Of a DNA stretch of 5,112 bases, positions 1-5,112 are shown one piece after another (within the stretch, counting starts at the first letter, position 1; every line of letters starts with the position of its first letter). The position numbers and the translations under genes are program-made. Origin of the DNA: Prevotella sp. (GTDB lineage: Bacteria; Bacteroidota; Bacteroidia; Bacteroidales; Dysgonomonadaceae); NCBI GenBank assembly GCA_031260865.1, contig JAISKQ010000191.1, positions 1 to 5,112 of the forward strand. Reading direction: 5' to 3'. The notes under the pieces are model-generated. The model saw only the letters and a list, made by a program, of their open reading frames with translations, did no database searches and had not been told where the DNA came from.

Positions 1-61
1 GACATTTTTTCTCTATCCGGTAGTCTTTTATCTCGCTTAAATAATCATATATAGAGGCCAT
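1..61 (-). CDS. ISAs1/H-repeat-like transposase, N-terminal fragment (runs off left edge)
   Basis: An open frame starts at ATG (61-59) and continues past the left edge, giving only 20 residues: MASIYDYL, then SEIKDYRIEKK. The pattern of a short hydrophobic helix followed by (S/E)-I-x-D-x-R is the opening of the DDE_Tnp_1-associated domain in ISAs1/H-repeat transposases, where forms such as LxEIxDxR are usual. The catalytic DDE residues would lie outside the window, so whether the gene is intact is unknown. A Bacteroidota -7 element sits only 4 bases upstream of ATG, so the message may be leaderless or nearly so. The assignment depends on a very short stretch; another transposase class remains possible. 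Confidence 0.55.
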   Translation of the reverse strand, partial: MASIYDYLSEIKDYRIEKKC

Positions 62-65
62 TCGA

Positions 66-73
66 CAAAAGTA
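66..73 (-). promoter_or_regulatory. Promoter -7 element of the left transposase gene
   Basis: The minus strand reads TACTTTTG, a full match to the Bacteroidota -7 consensus TAnnTTTG. Four bases separate it from the ATG at 61, so a start site at the usual distance would fall at or next to the start codon. No clear TTTG -33 element is visible upstream. The upstream sequence AAAACGATTAC is shared with the second transposase promoter at 336-351. Confidence 0.5.
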
Positions 74-217
74 ATCGTTTTGACCGGAAAAATAAGAAAA
101 TTTCGTGCGTTTACCCTGAAAAATACCATTCCTTTTGACCATTAAGCCAAATTTTCATTTATTTTATATTTTGTCCATAAATTCATTCCGTAGATAATAG
201 ATAGAATAGGCTCTATA

Positions 218-331
218 TTATGTGGGGATTGATTTGCCATGTTTAATTACTCCTTCTCTCTTTTCTACCTCTTTTAATTCAAAGTATTCCAGAATCCCTT
301 CCGGTAATAATAATTCATAGCTTGTTTCCAT
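218..331 (-). pseudogene. Decayed transposase N-terminal fragment (ISAon1-like)
   Basis: ATG at 331-329 opens a 37-codon frame ending in TAA at 220-218. The first 20 residues (METSYELLLP, EGILEYFELK) closely resemble, from memory, the start of the small N-terminal region protein of Bacteroidota ISAon1-type transposases, which is normally about 100-120 residues long. Homology fades after residue 25. Reading through the stop gives further family-like patches (IPT-stop-YR, then LRNEFMDKI where the family has something like LxxGFxxxI) interrupted by more stops, so decay probably extends to about 150. The gene cannot yield a full product. The frame can be extended upstream to a TTG at 568, but that crosses the element end at 383 and looks spurious. 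Confidence 0.5.
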
Positions 332-335
332 GATG

Positions 336-343
336 CAAAGGTA
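336..343 (-). promoter_or_regulatory. Promoter -7 element of the decayed transposase
   Basis: The minus strand reads TACCTTTG, a full TAnnTTTG match, followed by CATC and then ATG at 331. It lies inside the putative element end and has the same 4-base spacing to ATG as the element at 66-73. No convincing -33 TTTG is present; the upstream region is a run of A after GGGGGGATC. Confidence 0.5.
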
Positions 344-383
344 ATCGTTTTTTTTGATCCCCCCAGTTTTTCGGGAAGACCCC

Positions 384-688
384 AAAAGGAAGGCTAGCAA
401 TCTGTGATTGCGCGCGGTAAATAAATTTTTCGCCCTAAGTACACGACAAAAAACAAATTCAGTCTGAAGGACAGTGCTTATACATAAAGCATTGACTATC
501 GAATAATTATTATTAGCCTCAGGTTGTTCTTCACGCTGACCTGCGGGTATGAAAATCAGGTTTTTCAAGCCAAATATATAAATTTCGCATGCGCCATAAA
601 TAAAAAGTCACATTTGCTATGTCTATTTTGCAAAGTAATATATATTTTTGCAACGTAAAGATTACATAATCGCATATTTTAGGAAAAC
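384..688. other. AT-rich intergenic region upstream of the flavoprotein gene
   Basis: No credible gene lies here. Minus-strand frames exist but need a TTG start or run antisense into the flavoprotein gene, and they resemble nothing I recognise. The stretch holds a short palindrome TTCAGTCTGAA (458-468), a weak 7-bp hairpin around AGTGCTT/AAGCATT (about 472-495), and near its right end the likely promoter of the downstream gene. The left part (384 to about 560) may be host sequence next to the insertion-sequence remnant. No riboswitch or tRNA was recognised. Confidence 0.5.
643..650 (+). promoter_or_regulatory. Promoter -7 element of the GltD-like flavoprotein gene
   Basis: TATTTTTG matches the Bacteroidota -7 consensus TAnnTTTG and lies 38 bases before ATG, which would give a leader of roughly 30-35 bases. 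The TTTG copies at 627-630 and 613-616 stand 12 and 26 bases away, neither at the usual spacing of about 19-21, so the -33 element is weak or unclear. A purine-rich AGGA at 681-684 could serve as a ribosome-binding site 4 bases before the start. Confidence 0.45.
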
Positions 689-1993
689 ATGAACAACAAG
701 AATTTCGCGGAAGTAAATAAAGGATATTCCACCAAGGAAGCCGTAGAAGAAGCAAAACGATGCCTTAATTGTAAAACCCCATTATGTATGCAGGGATGCC
801 CTATCGAACATAATATACCGGGATTTGTCAATCAACTCTCGATGGGTAACATCGGAGCGGCTATGCAGATTATCAACGAAAAGAGCAACTTACCGGCTAT
901 CTGCGGAAGAGTATGCCCACACGAAAAACAATGTGAAGGACATTGCATACTCAACAAAAAAGACAATCCCGTAAAAGTCGGGAGACTGGAACGCTTTATC
1001 GCGGATTTCGACAGCGACATGAACCTTATCAAGGAACGCTTACGTCCCAAGACAAGGGGTAAAGTGGCTGTGATAGGTTCGGGACCAGCCGGATTGACCG
1101 TCGCCGGAGACTTAGCTCGCGAGGGATTCAACGTCGTCGTTTTTGAGGGACAAAAAGAACCCGGAGGCGTATTGATGTACGGAATACCGGAATACCGCCT
1201 GCCAAAAAACATTGTTCGCCGCGAAATAAAAAAGATAGAGGCTCTGGGTGTGACCTTTATCAATGATTGCATGGTAGGGGAAAAAATGACGGTGGATAAT
1301 ATGCTCGAGCATGAATTTGACGCTGTCTTTATTGGTTCGGGCACAGCTGTTCCCAAGACTTTGGATATTCCCGGCATCACGCTATACCGAGTACTCCAGT
1401 CTTCTTACTTTCTACGCATGGTAAACTTATATAACAACGGGGATATAAGCCGGGCTGCCGTTCCATTGTTAGATAATGAGGATATGGCTATTATCGGGGC
1501 GGGAAACGTGGCTATGGACGCCGCGCGTACAGCCTTGCGCATGGGAGCGAATTCCGTCACGGTCATCTATCGCGGCACAGAAGAAGATATGCCCGCCCTG
1601 AAAACCGAATATAAAGAAGCGGTGGAAGAGGGTGTGAAATTCTTGTGGCAAAGCAGGACTGTCGAATGTATCGGAGAAAGCAACACTTTAAAAGCAATCC
1701 GCGTGGAGACGCCGGAGGGAGAAAAGATTATGCCGATGAACCGCGTGCTGATCTCGATAGGTTCAAAACCTGCCAACCTTATTGTATCCACATCCCTCGG
1801 TATCAATGTGAATGAGAACGGGTATGTAACCACAAAAGCGCATCCTTATGGCATGACCTCCCGTAAAGGCGTATTTGCCGGAGGTGATGTGGTGCACACG
1901 CCACAAACCGTGGTGCTTGCCATGCGCGAAGCAAAGCAGGTAGCCAAGGGAATAGCTCAGTATGTGGACGCCGTGAAATTATTGGAGGACTGA
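689..1993 (+). CDS. NAD(P)-dependent iron-sulfur flavoprotein, glutamate synthase small subunit-like (GltD/GltA-homotetrameric/NfnL family)
   Basis: This 434-residue cytoplasmic protein moves electrons between NAD(P)H, FAD and two [4Fe-4S] clusters. The N-terminal domain has eight cysteines in two groups, C25-x2-C28-x4-C33-x3-C37 and C72-x3-C76-x5-C82-x3-C86. An FAD-binding Rossmann motif GSGPAG follows at 130-135. The NAD(P)H motif GAGNVAMDAAR is at 270-280, YRGTEEDMPA is at 294-303, and the final FAD motif GVFAGGDVVHTPQTVV is at 394-409. Length and layout fit the stand-alone form often annotated as homotetrameric NADPH glutamate synthase (about 450 residues), which is close to NfnL and SudA. 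Classical GltD needs the large GltB subunit for glutamate synthesis, and NfnL/SudA need an NfnS/SudB partner; neither is adjacent, so the substrate is unresolved. The usual YRR of NADPH-specific relatives is YRG here. ATG at 689 is chosen because AGGA precedes it and the ferredoxin-like domain is complete. Confidence 0.9.
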   Translation: MNNKNFAEVNKGYSTKEAVEEAKRCLNCKTPLCMQGCPIEHNIPGFVNQLSMGNIGAAMQIINEKSNLPAICGRVCPHEKQCEGHCILNKKDNPVKVGRLERFIADFDSDMNLIKERLRPKTRGKVAVIGSGPAGLTVAGDLAREGFNVVVFEGQKEPGGVLMYGIPEYRLPKNIVRREIKKIEALGVTFINDCMVGEKMTVDNMLEHEFDAVFIGSGTAVPKTLDIPGITLYRVLQSSYFLRMVNLYNNGDISRAAVPLLDNEDMAIIGAGNVAMDAARTALRMGANSVTVIYRGTEEDMPALKTEYKEAVEEGVKFLWQSRTVECIGESNTLKAIRVETPEGEKIMPMNRVLISIGSKPANLIVSTSLGINVNENGYVTTKAHPYGMTSRKGVFAGGDVVHTPQTVVLAMREAKQVAKGIAQYVDAVKLLED

Positions 1994-2018
1994 GCGCCGT
2001 TGACAAAAAAGAGGCGGT

Positions 2019-2819
2019 TTAAAATATATTCAGGGACAACTCTAATAAGACGACAAGACCTGAAGCGACCCCGCTACCAACAGCCGATAAAAAGATATAG
2101 TTTTTAGAAAGCTTTTCCACGTAGAAAAAGTCTCCTCGATCAGCCATCTGTCCGGACAATGAATAAGGAGCTATTTTCGACGTTTTGAATAAGGAGTCCA
2201 TATAAAAATCCTGCTCGTAAGTCATTGGCTTATCAGGCTGATAATAAACGGTTAGATAACTTTTGAAAGTCAACGGGCTGTTAGCCGGATCGAACTCTAT
2301 CCGCTTGGTTTTTATCTCCTTGCCCCGGACATTGCTTAGATAAGAATTGCGATATTCTTTTTTGTTAATATTATCAAATCGGGGATTCAGTCGAAGGGGG
2401 ATTTCACTTATCATCGTTTGTGGAGGAACAAAGCTGACACCTCCGGGTAAAGCCGTCCGTCCATCAGACGATCCCTGTGAATCAGTCCGGTCGCTGTTGT
2501 CGTAACTTTCCCAATCGCCTGGAAAATTCATTTTTTCTCCGGCATAGTTTATCGGTGTATTCCCAATTATCAAAGCCGACCTCCGCCAGTCCACACACAA
2601 GGGTTTATTTGTCTTATTGAAAATCGTAATCTGCACAGGGGCGTAGGCTCCTTTGAAACAATAAGCAATCCACAGGCTATCTGTCTCAAGCAGAAAATCA
2701 CCGTTATCTACTTTTTCCACATAGTCGTTCGTCGTATTCAGTGTTGAATAATAAAAAGTGGAACTACATGCCGGAAAAAGCAAAACAATCGTCAATAGAT
2801 AAAATAATGGTCTCTTCAT
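2019..2819 (-). CDS. Uncharacterised lipoprotein with hydrophobic C-terminus
   Basis: I do not recognise the family of this 266-residue protein. It starts with a lipoprotein signal peptide: MKRP, a hydrophobic stretch at 5-15, then FPAC with the lipidated cysteine at 18. The residues after the cysteine (SSTFYY) lack the acidic run that marks surface export in Bacteroidota, so a periplasm-facing anchor is inferred. The body has a beta-rich character; residues 62-84 include ITIFNKTNKPLCVDW, suggesting an immunoglobulin-like or similar sandwich fold. Residues 111-122 are rich in S, D and G and may be a flexible loop. The last 25 or so residues (about 241-266) are hydrophobic and glycine-rich, like a membrane helix. 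The gene is 116 bases downstream of the glycosyltransferase gene, has a plausible own promoter, and converges on the flavoprotein gene with 25 bases between stops. Confidence 0.8.
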   Translation of the reverse strand: MKRPLFYLLTIVLLFPACSSTFYYSTLNTTNDYVEKVDNGDFLLETDSLWIAYCFKGAYAPVQITIFNKTNKPLCVDWRRSALIIGNTPINYAGEKMNFPGDWESYDNSDRTDSQGSSDGRTALPGGVSFVPPQTMISEIPLRLNPRFDNINKKEYRNSYLSNVRGKEIKTKRIEFDPANSPLTFKSYLTVYYQPDKPMTYEQDFYMDSLFKTSKIAPYSLSGQMADRGDFFYVEKLSKNYIFLSAVGSGVASGLVVLLELSLNIF

Positions 2820-2866
2820 ATCATTCAGTAGGATTATGGTGTTAAACAGTGTGTTATAACTCGAGT

Positions 2867-2895
2867 CTAAAGTACAAAAAATATTTCATCCGCAA
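2867..2895 (-). promoter_or_regulatory. Possible promoter of the lipoprotein gene
   Basis: On the minus strand TTG (2895-2893) is followed after 18 bases by TACTTTAG (2874-2867), one mismatch from TAnnTTTG at a spacing close to the Bacteroidota norm. An overlapping TATTTTTTG just upstream is another near match. Either would place the start about 40 bases before the ATG at 2819. It follows the T tract after the glycosyltransferase gene, which fits separate transcription. Confidence 0.35.
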
Positions 2896-2909
2896 TCTAT
2901 AAGATATAT

Positions 2910-2935
2910 AAAAAAAAAGCCTCTGATTCAACAGA
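2910..2935 (-). terminator. Weak terminator-like site after the glycosyltransferase gene
   Basis: Overlapping the stop codon by one base on the minus strand is a short hairpin TCTG-TTGAAT-CAGA (2935-2922), then GGC and a run of nine T (2918-2910). The T run and position fit an intrinsic terminator, but a 4-bp stem is unusually weak, so read-through into the lipoprotein gene is possible. Confidence 0.3.
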
Positions 2936-4405
2936 TTATTTGCTCACTTTATAAAAACATATATCCAAAATACGCAGGCTATCCGTAATCGAATACTCCT
3001 TCAACAGTTCAGCCTGATAGAGTCTAAACTCACGCTGTTCGTCTTTTCGGTCATGTTGCAGCAAGATAAAATCATGGAAAGGTATCGAATCTATTCTCTC
3101 GAAAACGAAAGGTTCAAAATTCGTTGATTTGTCCCTATCCAAGACGTAATACTCACAGTTTGGAACGATTAGCTGTACGCGAGGCATCTCTTGATACGAG
3201 AAGCTATTCACTACAAATACCGGCTGCTCTTTGTCCTTCGTCACAAATTCCCGAATCTGCCCGTACGCGGTATCTATTTCATTATAATGCTTTACTCCCG
3301 AATAAGCCCTTACTCCTCCGGTGATGAGTAAAAGGAAAACAAAGGCATACGACAACGTCCTGTATATCGGGTATTCGGTCGCCTTTGCCAGAATAAAAGC
3401 TATCCCCAAAACAAAGAGACCAAAAGAGCAGGTCATATAGCGGGTAACTAATATCGGGACTGATGTTAAAGAAATCACACCTCCCAGCAAGACCGGAAAC
3501 AAAAATGCCAAAAAGGAGAAAACGACCGGACAGATGATTTTATCTTTTTCTTTAAAGCCTGTAATCAAGACCTTTAGCGTCAGTATTAATTGAATAAACA
3601 TTATAAGTATCAGCCATACCATCATTTGATATTTCGTGAAATAAGTAAAGGGCAGCCAAATACTTTTGGGAGAATAGAAATAATAGATATGCAGGCATAA
3701 ATCGTTTATAGTCAACGGCTTTATCCAATAATCAGCCTCAACATCCCTCAGTTGCGACATCAACTGCACCGCCCATGGCAGATAAGCAATGGAAAACAAG
3801 ATTCCGCAGAAAATCAAATATCGCCATTTCTTTTTGCCGCGAATCAGCGCCGCCAATAAAAGAATATATATACCTAAGACGCTCATCAAACCGTAATTGT
3901 GCAGATACGCGGCGCAAATCCCTGTGAAGAAAAACAACAGCCAGCTGCACACCTTATTCTTTCGGTACACATCATACGCGCTAAGGGCACAAGCCAGGAC
4001 AAAAAACATAGCCCATGAGTACATCCGTATATCCGTGACTAAATATTGAGTCACAGGAAAGATTATCATCAACAAAATAAAGGGCAGGGCGACTTTATCC
4101 CCAAAGAACCGGCGTATCGGAAAGCATCCCAATAATAAAACCGCCAAAACGCCTAACTGGGAAAATAGCCGTAAAGCAAACGCCGAGCTGCCGAACAGGG
4201 AGCTAAAAGCCTTCAATCCCCAATAATAAAGGGGAGGATGCACATCTGTCGATGTTATACGCACAATATCCGAATAGGACGATTTCATCATAAAGACAGA
4301 GTACGCGTCGTCATAAGGCATCTCTATGTCTTTCAGGTTGAGGCAGGTAAACAGTCCCGCTCCAAAGACAAATAGAAATATATATATCACCGTTTTCCTT
4401 TTCAT
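2936..4405 (-). CDS. Membrane glycosyltransferase, GT-C fold, family 39 (PMT/ArnT)-like
   Basis: A 489-residue inner-membrane protein expected to transfer a sugar from a polyprenyl-phosphate donor to a periplasmic acceptor; neither is predictable here. After the first membrane helix (about 5-23) the first periplasmic loop carries DDAYS (32-36) and DVHPPLYYWGLK (54-65), the acidic loop and HPP signature of this superfamily. DIRMYSW (125-131) matches the second conserved motif, usually E-x-R-M-Y. HNYG (169-172), YLPW (208-211) and YWI (226-228) are also family-typical. About ten or eleven hydrophobic segments reach residue 372, followed by a soluble C-terminal part of about 115 residues. Translation is coupled to gldD: the gldD stop and this ATG overlap as TGATG. 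A GTG one codon earlier (4408-4406) is an alternative start. The context could suggest modification of envelope proteins or glycans, but that is inference. Confidence 0.8.
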   Translation of the reverse strand: MKRKTVIYIFLFVFGAGLFTCLNLKDIEMPYDDAYSVFMMKSSYSDIVRITSTDVHPPLYYWGLKAFSSLFGSSAFALRLFSQLGVLAVLLLGCFPIRRFFGDKVALPFILLMIIFPVTQYLVTDIRMYSWAMFFVLACALSAYDVYRKNKVCSWLLFFFTGICAAYLHNYGLMSVLGIYILLLAALIRGKKKWRYLIFCGILFSIAYLPWAVQLMSQLRDVEADYWIKPLTINDLCLHIYYFYSPKSIWLPFTYFTKYQMMVWLILIMFIQLILTLKVLITGFKEKDKIICPVVFSFLAFLFPVLLGGVISLTSVPILVTRYMTCSFGLFVLGIAFILAKATEYPIYRTLSYAFVFLLLITGGVRAYSGVKHYNEIDTAYGQIREFVTKDKEQPVFVVNSFSYQEMPRVQLIVPNCEYYVLDRDKSTNFEPFVFERIDSIPFHDFILLQHDRKDEQREFRLYQAELLKEYSITDSLRILDICFYKVSK

Positions 4406-4986
4406 CACCTCTTTTTATCTGAATTTCCCCATCGCAACGACTTCATCATATTCACGATATCGCCACGGACAAACGCGATGACAGGCGATATGGAGTCGGG
4501 ATTTATAACATAGTCAAAATACACAGACCCTCTGAGATAATTTGAAACATGATCCGTCAAATAAAACTGGAGGGGCGACGCCACAGCGCCCTTTATGTCA
4601 TAAATAAGCCCGTAAGTATGGTGTAATGAGTCTGTAAATTGTGATTGTGATATACCATCGGCTTTTACCGCGTGGCTATACGCCAAGCGATGGCTATCAT
4701 CCAGCATTTTGGCTATACCTTTCTTTTCGGAAGGGATATAGGTGCAATATACAGTAGCCCTATATTCCGGGTAAATGATATTGAACCAAATCTCGGATTT
4801 AGCTTCCGGCGTCAGGTATTCTATCTTGGAGTCCGAGGGATATAAGAAAGAAAATTCAGGTCGTTCAAATTTCACTGACTCGTAAGGCGTCCTTTCTATC
4901 CGCGAATATCCCTTTGGTTTCGGCGTATATTCATCGCAAGAGGTAAAAAGCAGGATAATAAACACATACAAGAGGTTTGTTCTCAT
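4405..4986 (-). CDS. gldD: Gliding motility lipoprotein GldD
   Basis: A 193-residue lipoprotein. The signal peptide (hydrophobic 5-14) ends in FTSC with the lipidated cysteine at 17, followed by DEY. The mature part shows GldD hallmarks: PKPKGYSRIE (22-31), YPEYRATVYCTY (72-83), LAYSHAVKADGI (101-112), YGLIYDIKG (125-133) and a C-terminal block around QFYLTDHVSNYLRGSVYF (140-157). In Flavobacterium johnsoniae GldD is needed for gliding and for function of the type IX secretion machinery. Gut Bacteroidales do not glide yet often keep it, so an envelope or secretion role is more likely here. The gene lies 101 bases downstream of ssb, matching the conserved ssb-gldE-gldD neighbourhood except that gldE is missing from between them. 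It overlaps the glycosyltransferase gene by one base. No strong promoter is seen in front; transcription from ssb or from within the gap is possible. Confidence 0.9.
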   Translation of the reverse strand: MRTNLLYVFIILLFTSCDEYTPKPKGYSRIERTPYESVKFERPEFSFLYPSDSKIEYLTPEAKSEIWFNIIYPEYRATVYCTYIPSEKKGIAKMLDDSHRLAYSHAVKADGISQSQFTDSLHHTYGLIYDIKGAVASPLQFYLTDHVSNYLRGSVYFDYVINPDSISPVIAFVRGDIVNMMKSLRWGNSDKKR

Positions 4987-5000
4987 GATTCTAAATATGA

Positions 5001-5048
5001 AAACAGATTAATAAAAATAGCCGTTTTACCATTTGTATTAATCTGTTT
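5001..5048. repeat. Perfect 13-bp inverted repeat between ssb and gldD
   Basis: AAACAGATTAATA (5001-5013) is the exact reverse complement of TATTAATCTGTTT (5036-5048), with a 22-base loop between. In minus-strand RNA it would form an AU-rich stem-loop starting 39 bases after the ssb stop and ending 14 bases before the gldD start, followed by TCATATTTAG. It could be a weak ssb terminator, an mRNA-stabilising 3' hairpin, a structured gldD leader, or a protein-binding dyad; the long loop and low GC argue against a strong intrinsic terminator. Confidence 0.55.
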
Positions 5049-5087
5049 GTTTTATCGCCGGATAATGCTCAAAAGGCTATCTCGCTC

Positions 5088-5112
5088 CTAGAATGGTAAA
5101 TCGTCTTCCTCC
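5088..5112 (-). CDS. ssb: Single-stranded DNA-binding protein, last codons only
   Basis: Reading the minus strand from the right edge gives EEDDLPF and then the stop TAG (5090-5088). The acidic tail ending in DDLPF is close to the near-universal SSB tip (D-D-x-P-F) that binds DNA repair and replication partners. In Bacteroidota ssb lies next to the gldE/gldD genes, and gldD is the next gene here, which supports the call. Only seven codons are in view, so the OB-fold DNA-binding domain is not visible. Confidence 0.75.

Larger units (their letters stand above)
1..118 (-). mobile_element. End of an ISAs1/H-repeat-like insertion sequence (partial)
   Basis: The transposase start at 1-61, its promoter and a short leader are followed outward by CAGGGTAAACGCACG (minus strand, starting at 118). 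ISAs1-family elements typically begin with CAGGG, so 118 is the likely outer end of the element. The rest of the element, including its other terminal repeat, lies to the left of the window. The bases just outside (119-128, AAAAATACCA) would be the target duplication if the insertion made one of 8-10 bp; this cannot be tested here. The boundary rests on the CAGGG motif and its distance from the gene, not on a matched pair of ends. Confidence 0.5.
119..383 (-). mobile_element. Remnant of a second insertion sequence (ISAon1-like)
   Basis: The right boundary is suggested by GGGGTCTTCCCGAAAAACTG (minus strand from 383), a G-rich start followed by A-rich sequence that looks like a terminal inverted repeat just upstream of a transposase promoter. 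No matching opposite end lies between 119 and 217, so only this end survives in the window. The inside is a damaged transposase start. It abuts the first element at 118, which may have inserted into or beside it. The family name comes from the protein fragment alone. Confidence 0.4.

Noticed and set aside
78..140. Repeated TTTTGACC at 79-85 and 133-140 as insertion-sequence direct repeats
   Set aside because: The match is short, and one copy lies inside the putative element rather than at its boundary, so it does not behave as a target duplication.
458..495. Small palindrome TTCAGTCTGAA and an adjacent 7-bp hairpin as an operator or riboswitch
   Set aside because: Both are short and lie about 150 bases before the likely promoter; such dyads are common by chance in AT-rich DNA.
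218..568. A 116-codon minus-strand frame running from TTG at 568 through the transposase fragment
   Set aside because: It needs a rare start and crosses the putative element end at 383 and the -7 promoter at 336-343. Only the last 37 codons resemble a known protein, so the upstream part is a chance open frame.
531..755. A 74-codon minus-strand frame in front of the flavoprotein gene
   Set aside because: It overlaps the start of the flavoprotein gene antisense, covers that gene's promoter, and looks like no known protein.
832..1380. A 182-codon antisense frame inside the flavoprotein gene
   Set aside because: It lies wholly within a strongly supported gene and its composition looks like reversed coding sequence, with no recognisable motifs.
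1995..2016. CGCC/GGCG pairing between the convergent stops as a bidirectional terminator
   Set aside because: The stem is only 4 bp with a 14-base loop and no T run follows on either strand, so it does not support a terminator call.
3738..3950. A 70-codon same-strand frame inside the glycosyltransferase gene
   Set aside because: It is an out-of-frame shadow of membrane-protein coding sequence with no start context or homology.

Overview
The window reads as chromosomal DNA of a gut-type Bacteroidota, probably Bacteroidales and near Bacteroides or Parabacteroides (the genus is inferred). The signs are promoter elements of the Bacteroidota form TAnnTTTG, mostly weak Shine-Dalgarno signals, two Bacteroidota-style lipoproteins, a recognisable gldD gene, and an ssb gene whose product ends in the DDLPF tip typical of bacterial SSB.

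Positions 1-383 are accessory and built from insertion-sequence debris. At the left edge is the 5' end of a minus-strand gene resembling an ISAs1/H-repeat transposase, with a likely element end at 118 (CAGGG read on the minus strand). Next to it is a decayed transposase start of another Bacteroidota insertion-sequence type (ISAon1-like), with a likely element end near 383. Both transposase starts carry almost the same 16-base promoter, the same 4 bases from ATG. Positions 384-688 are an AT-rich leader holding the likely promoter of the next gene.

Positions 689-1993 (+) encode a complete flavoprotein of the GltD / NfnL / SudA family: two [4Fe-4S] clusters, one FAD site and one NAD(P)H site. 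No partner subunit is next to it. It converges on a minus-strand block, with 25 bases between the two stop codons.

The minus-strand block, read right to left, holds the last codons of ssb (5088-5112), gldD (4405-4986), a GT-C family 39-like membrane glycosyltransferase translationally coupled to gldD through TGATG (2936-4405), and an unrecognised lipoprotein with a hydrophobic C-terminal segment (2019-2819). The last probably has its own promoter. gldE, which lies between ssb and gldD in Flavobacterium, is absent there; that gap is only 101 bases and holds a perfect 13-bp inverted repeat.

I see no convincing new defence, CRISPR or biosynthetic system. The observations most worth checking are the matched, nearly leaderless promoters of the two insertion-sequence remnants, the ssb-gldD gap with its hairpin, the gldD-glycosyltransferase coupling, and the orphan GltD-like flavoprotein.
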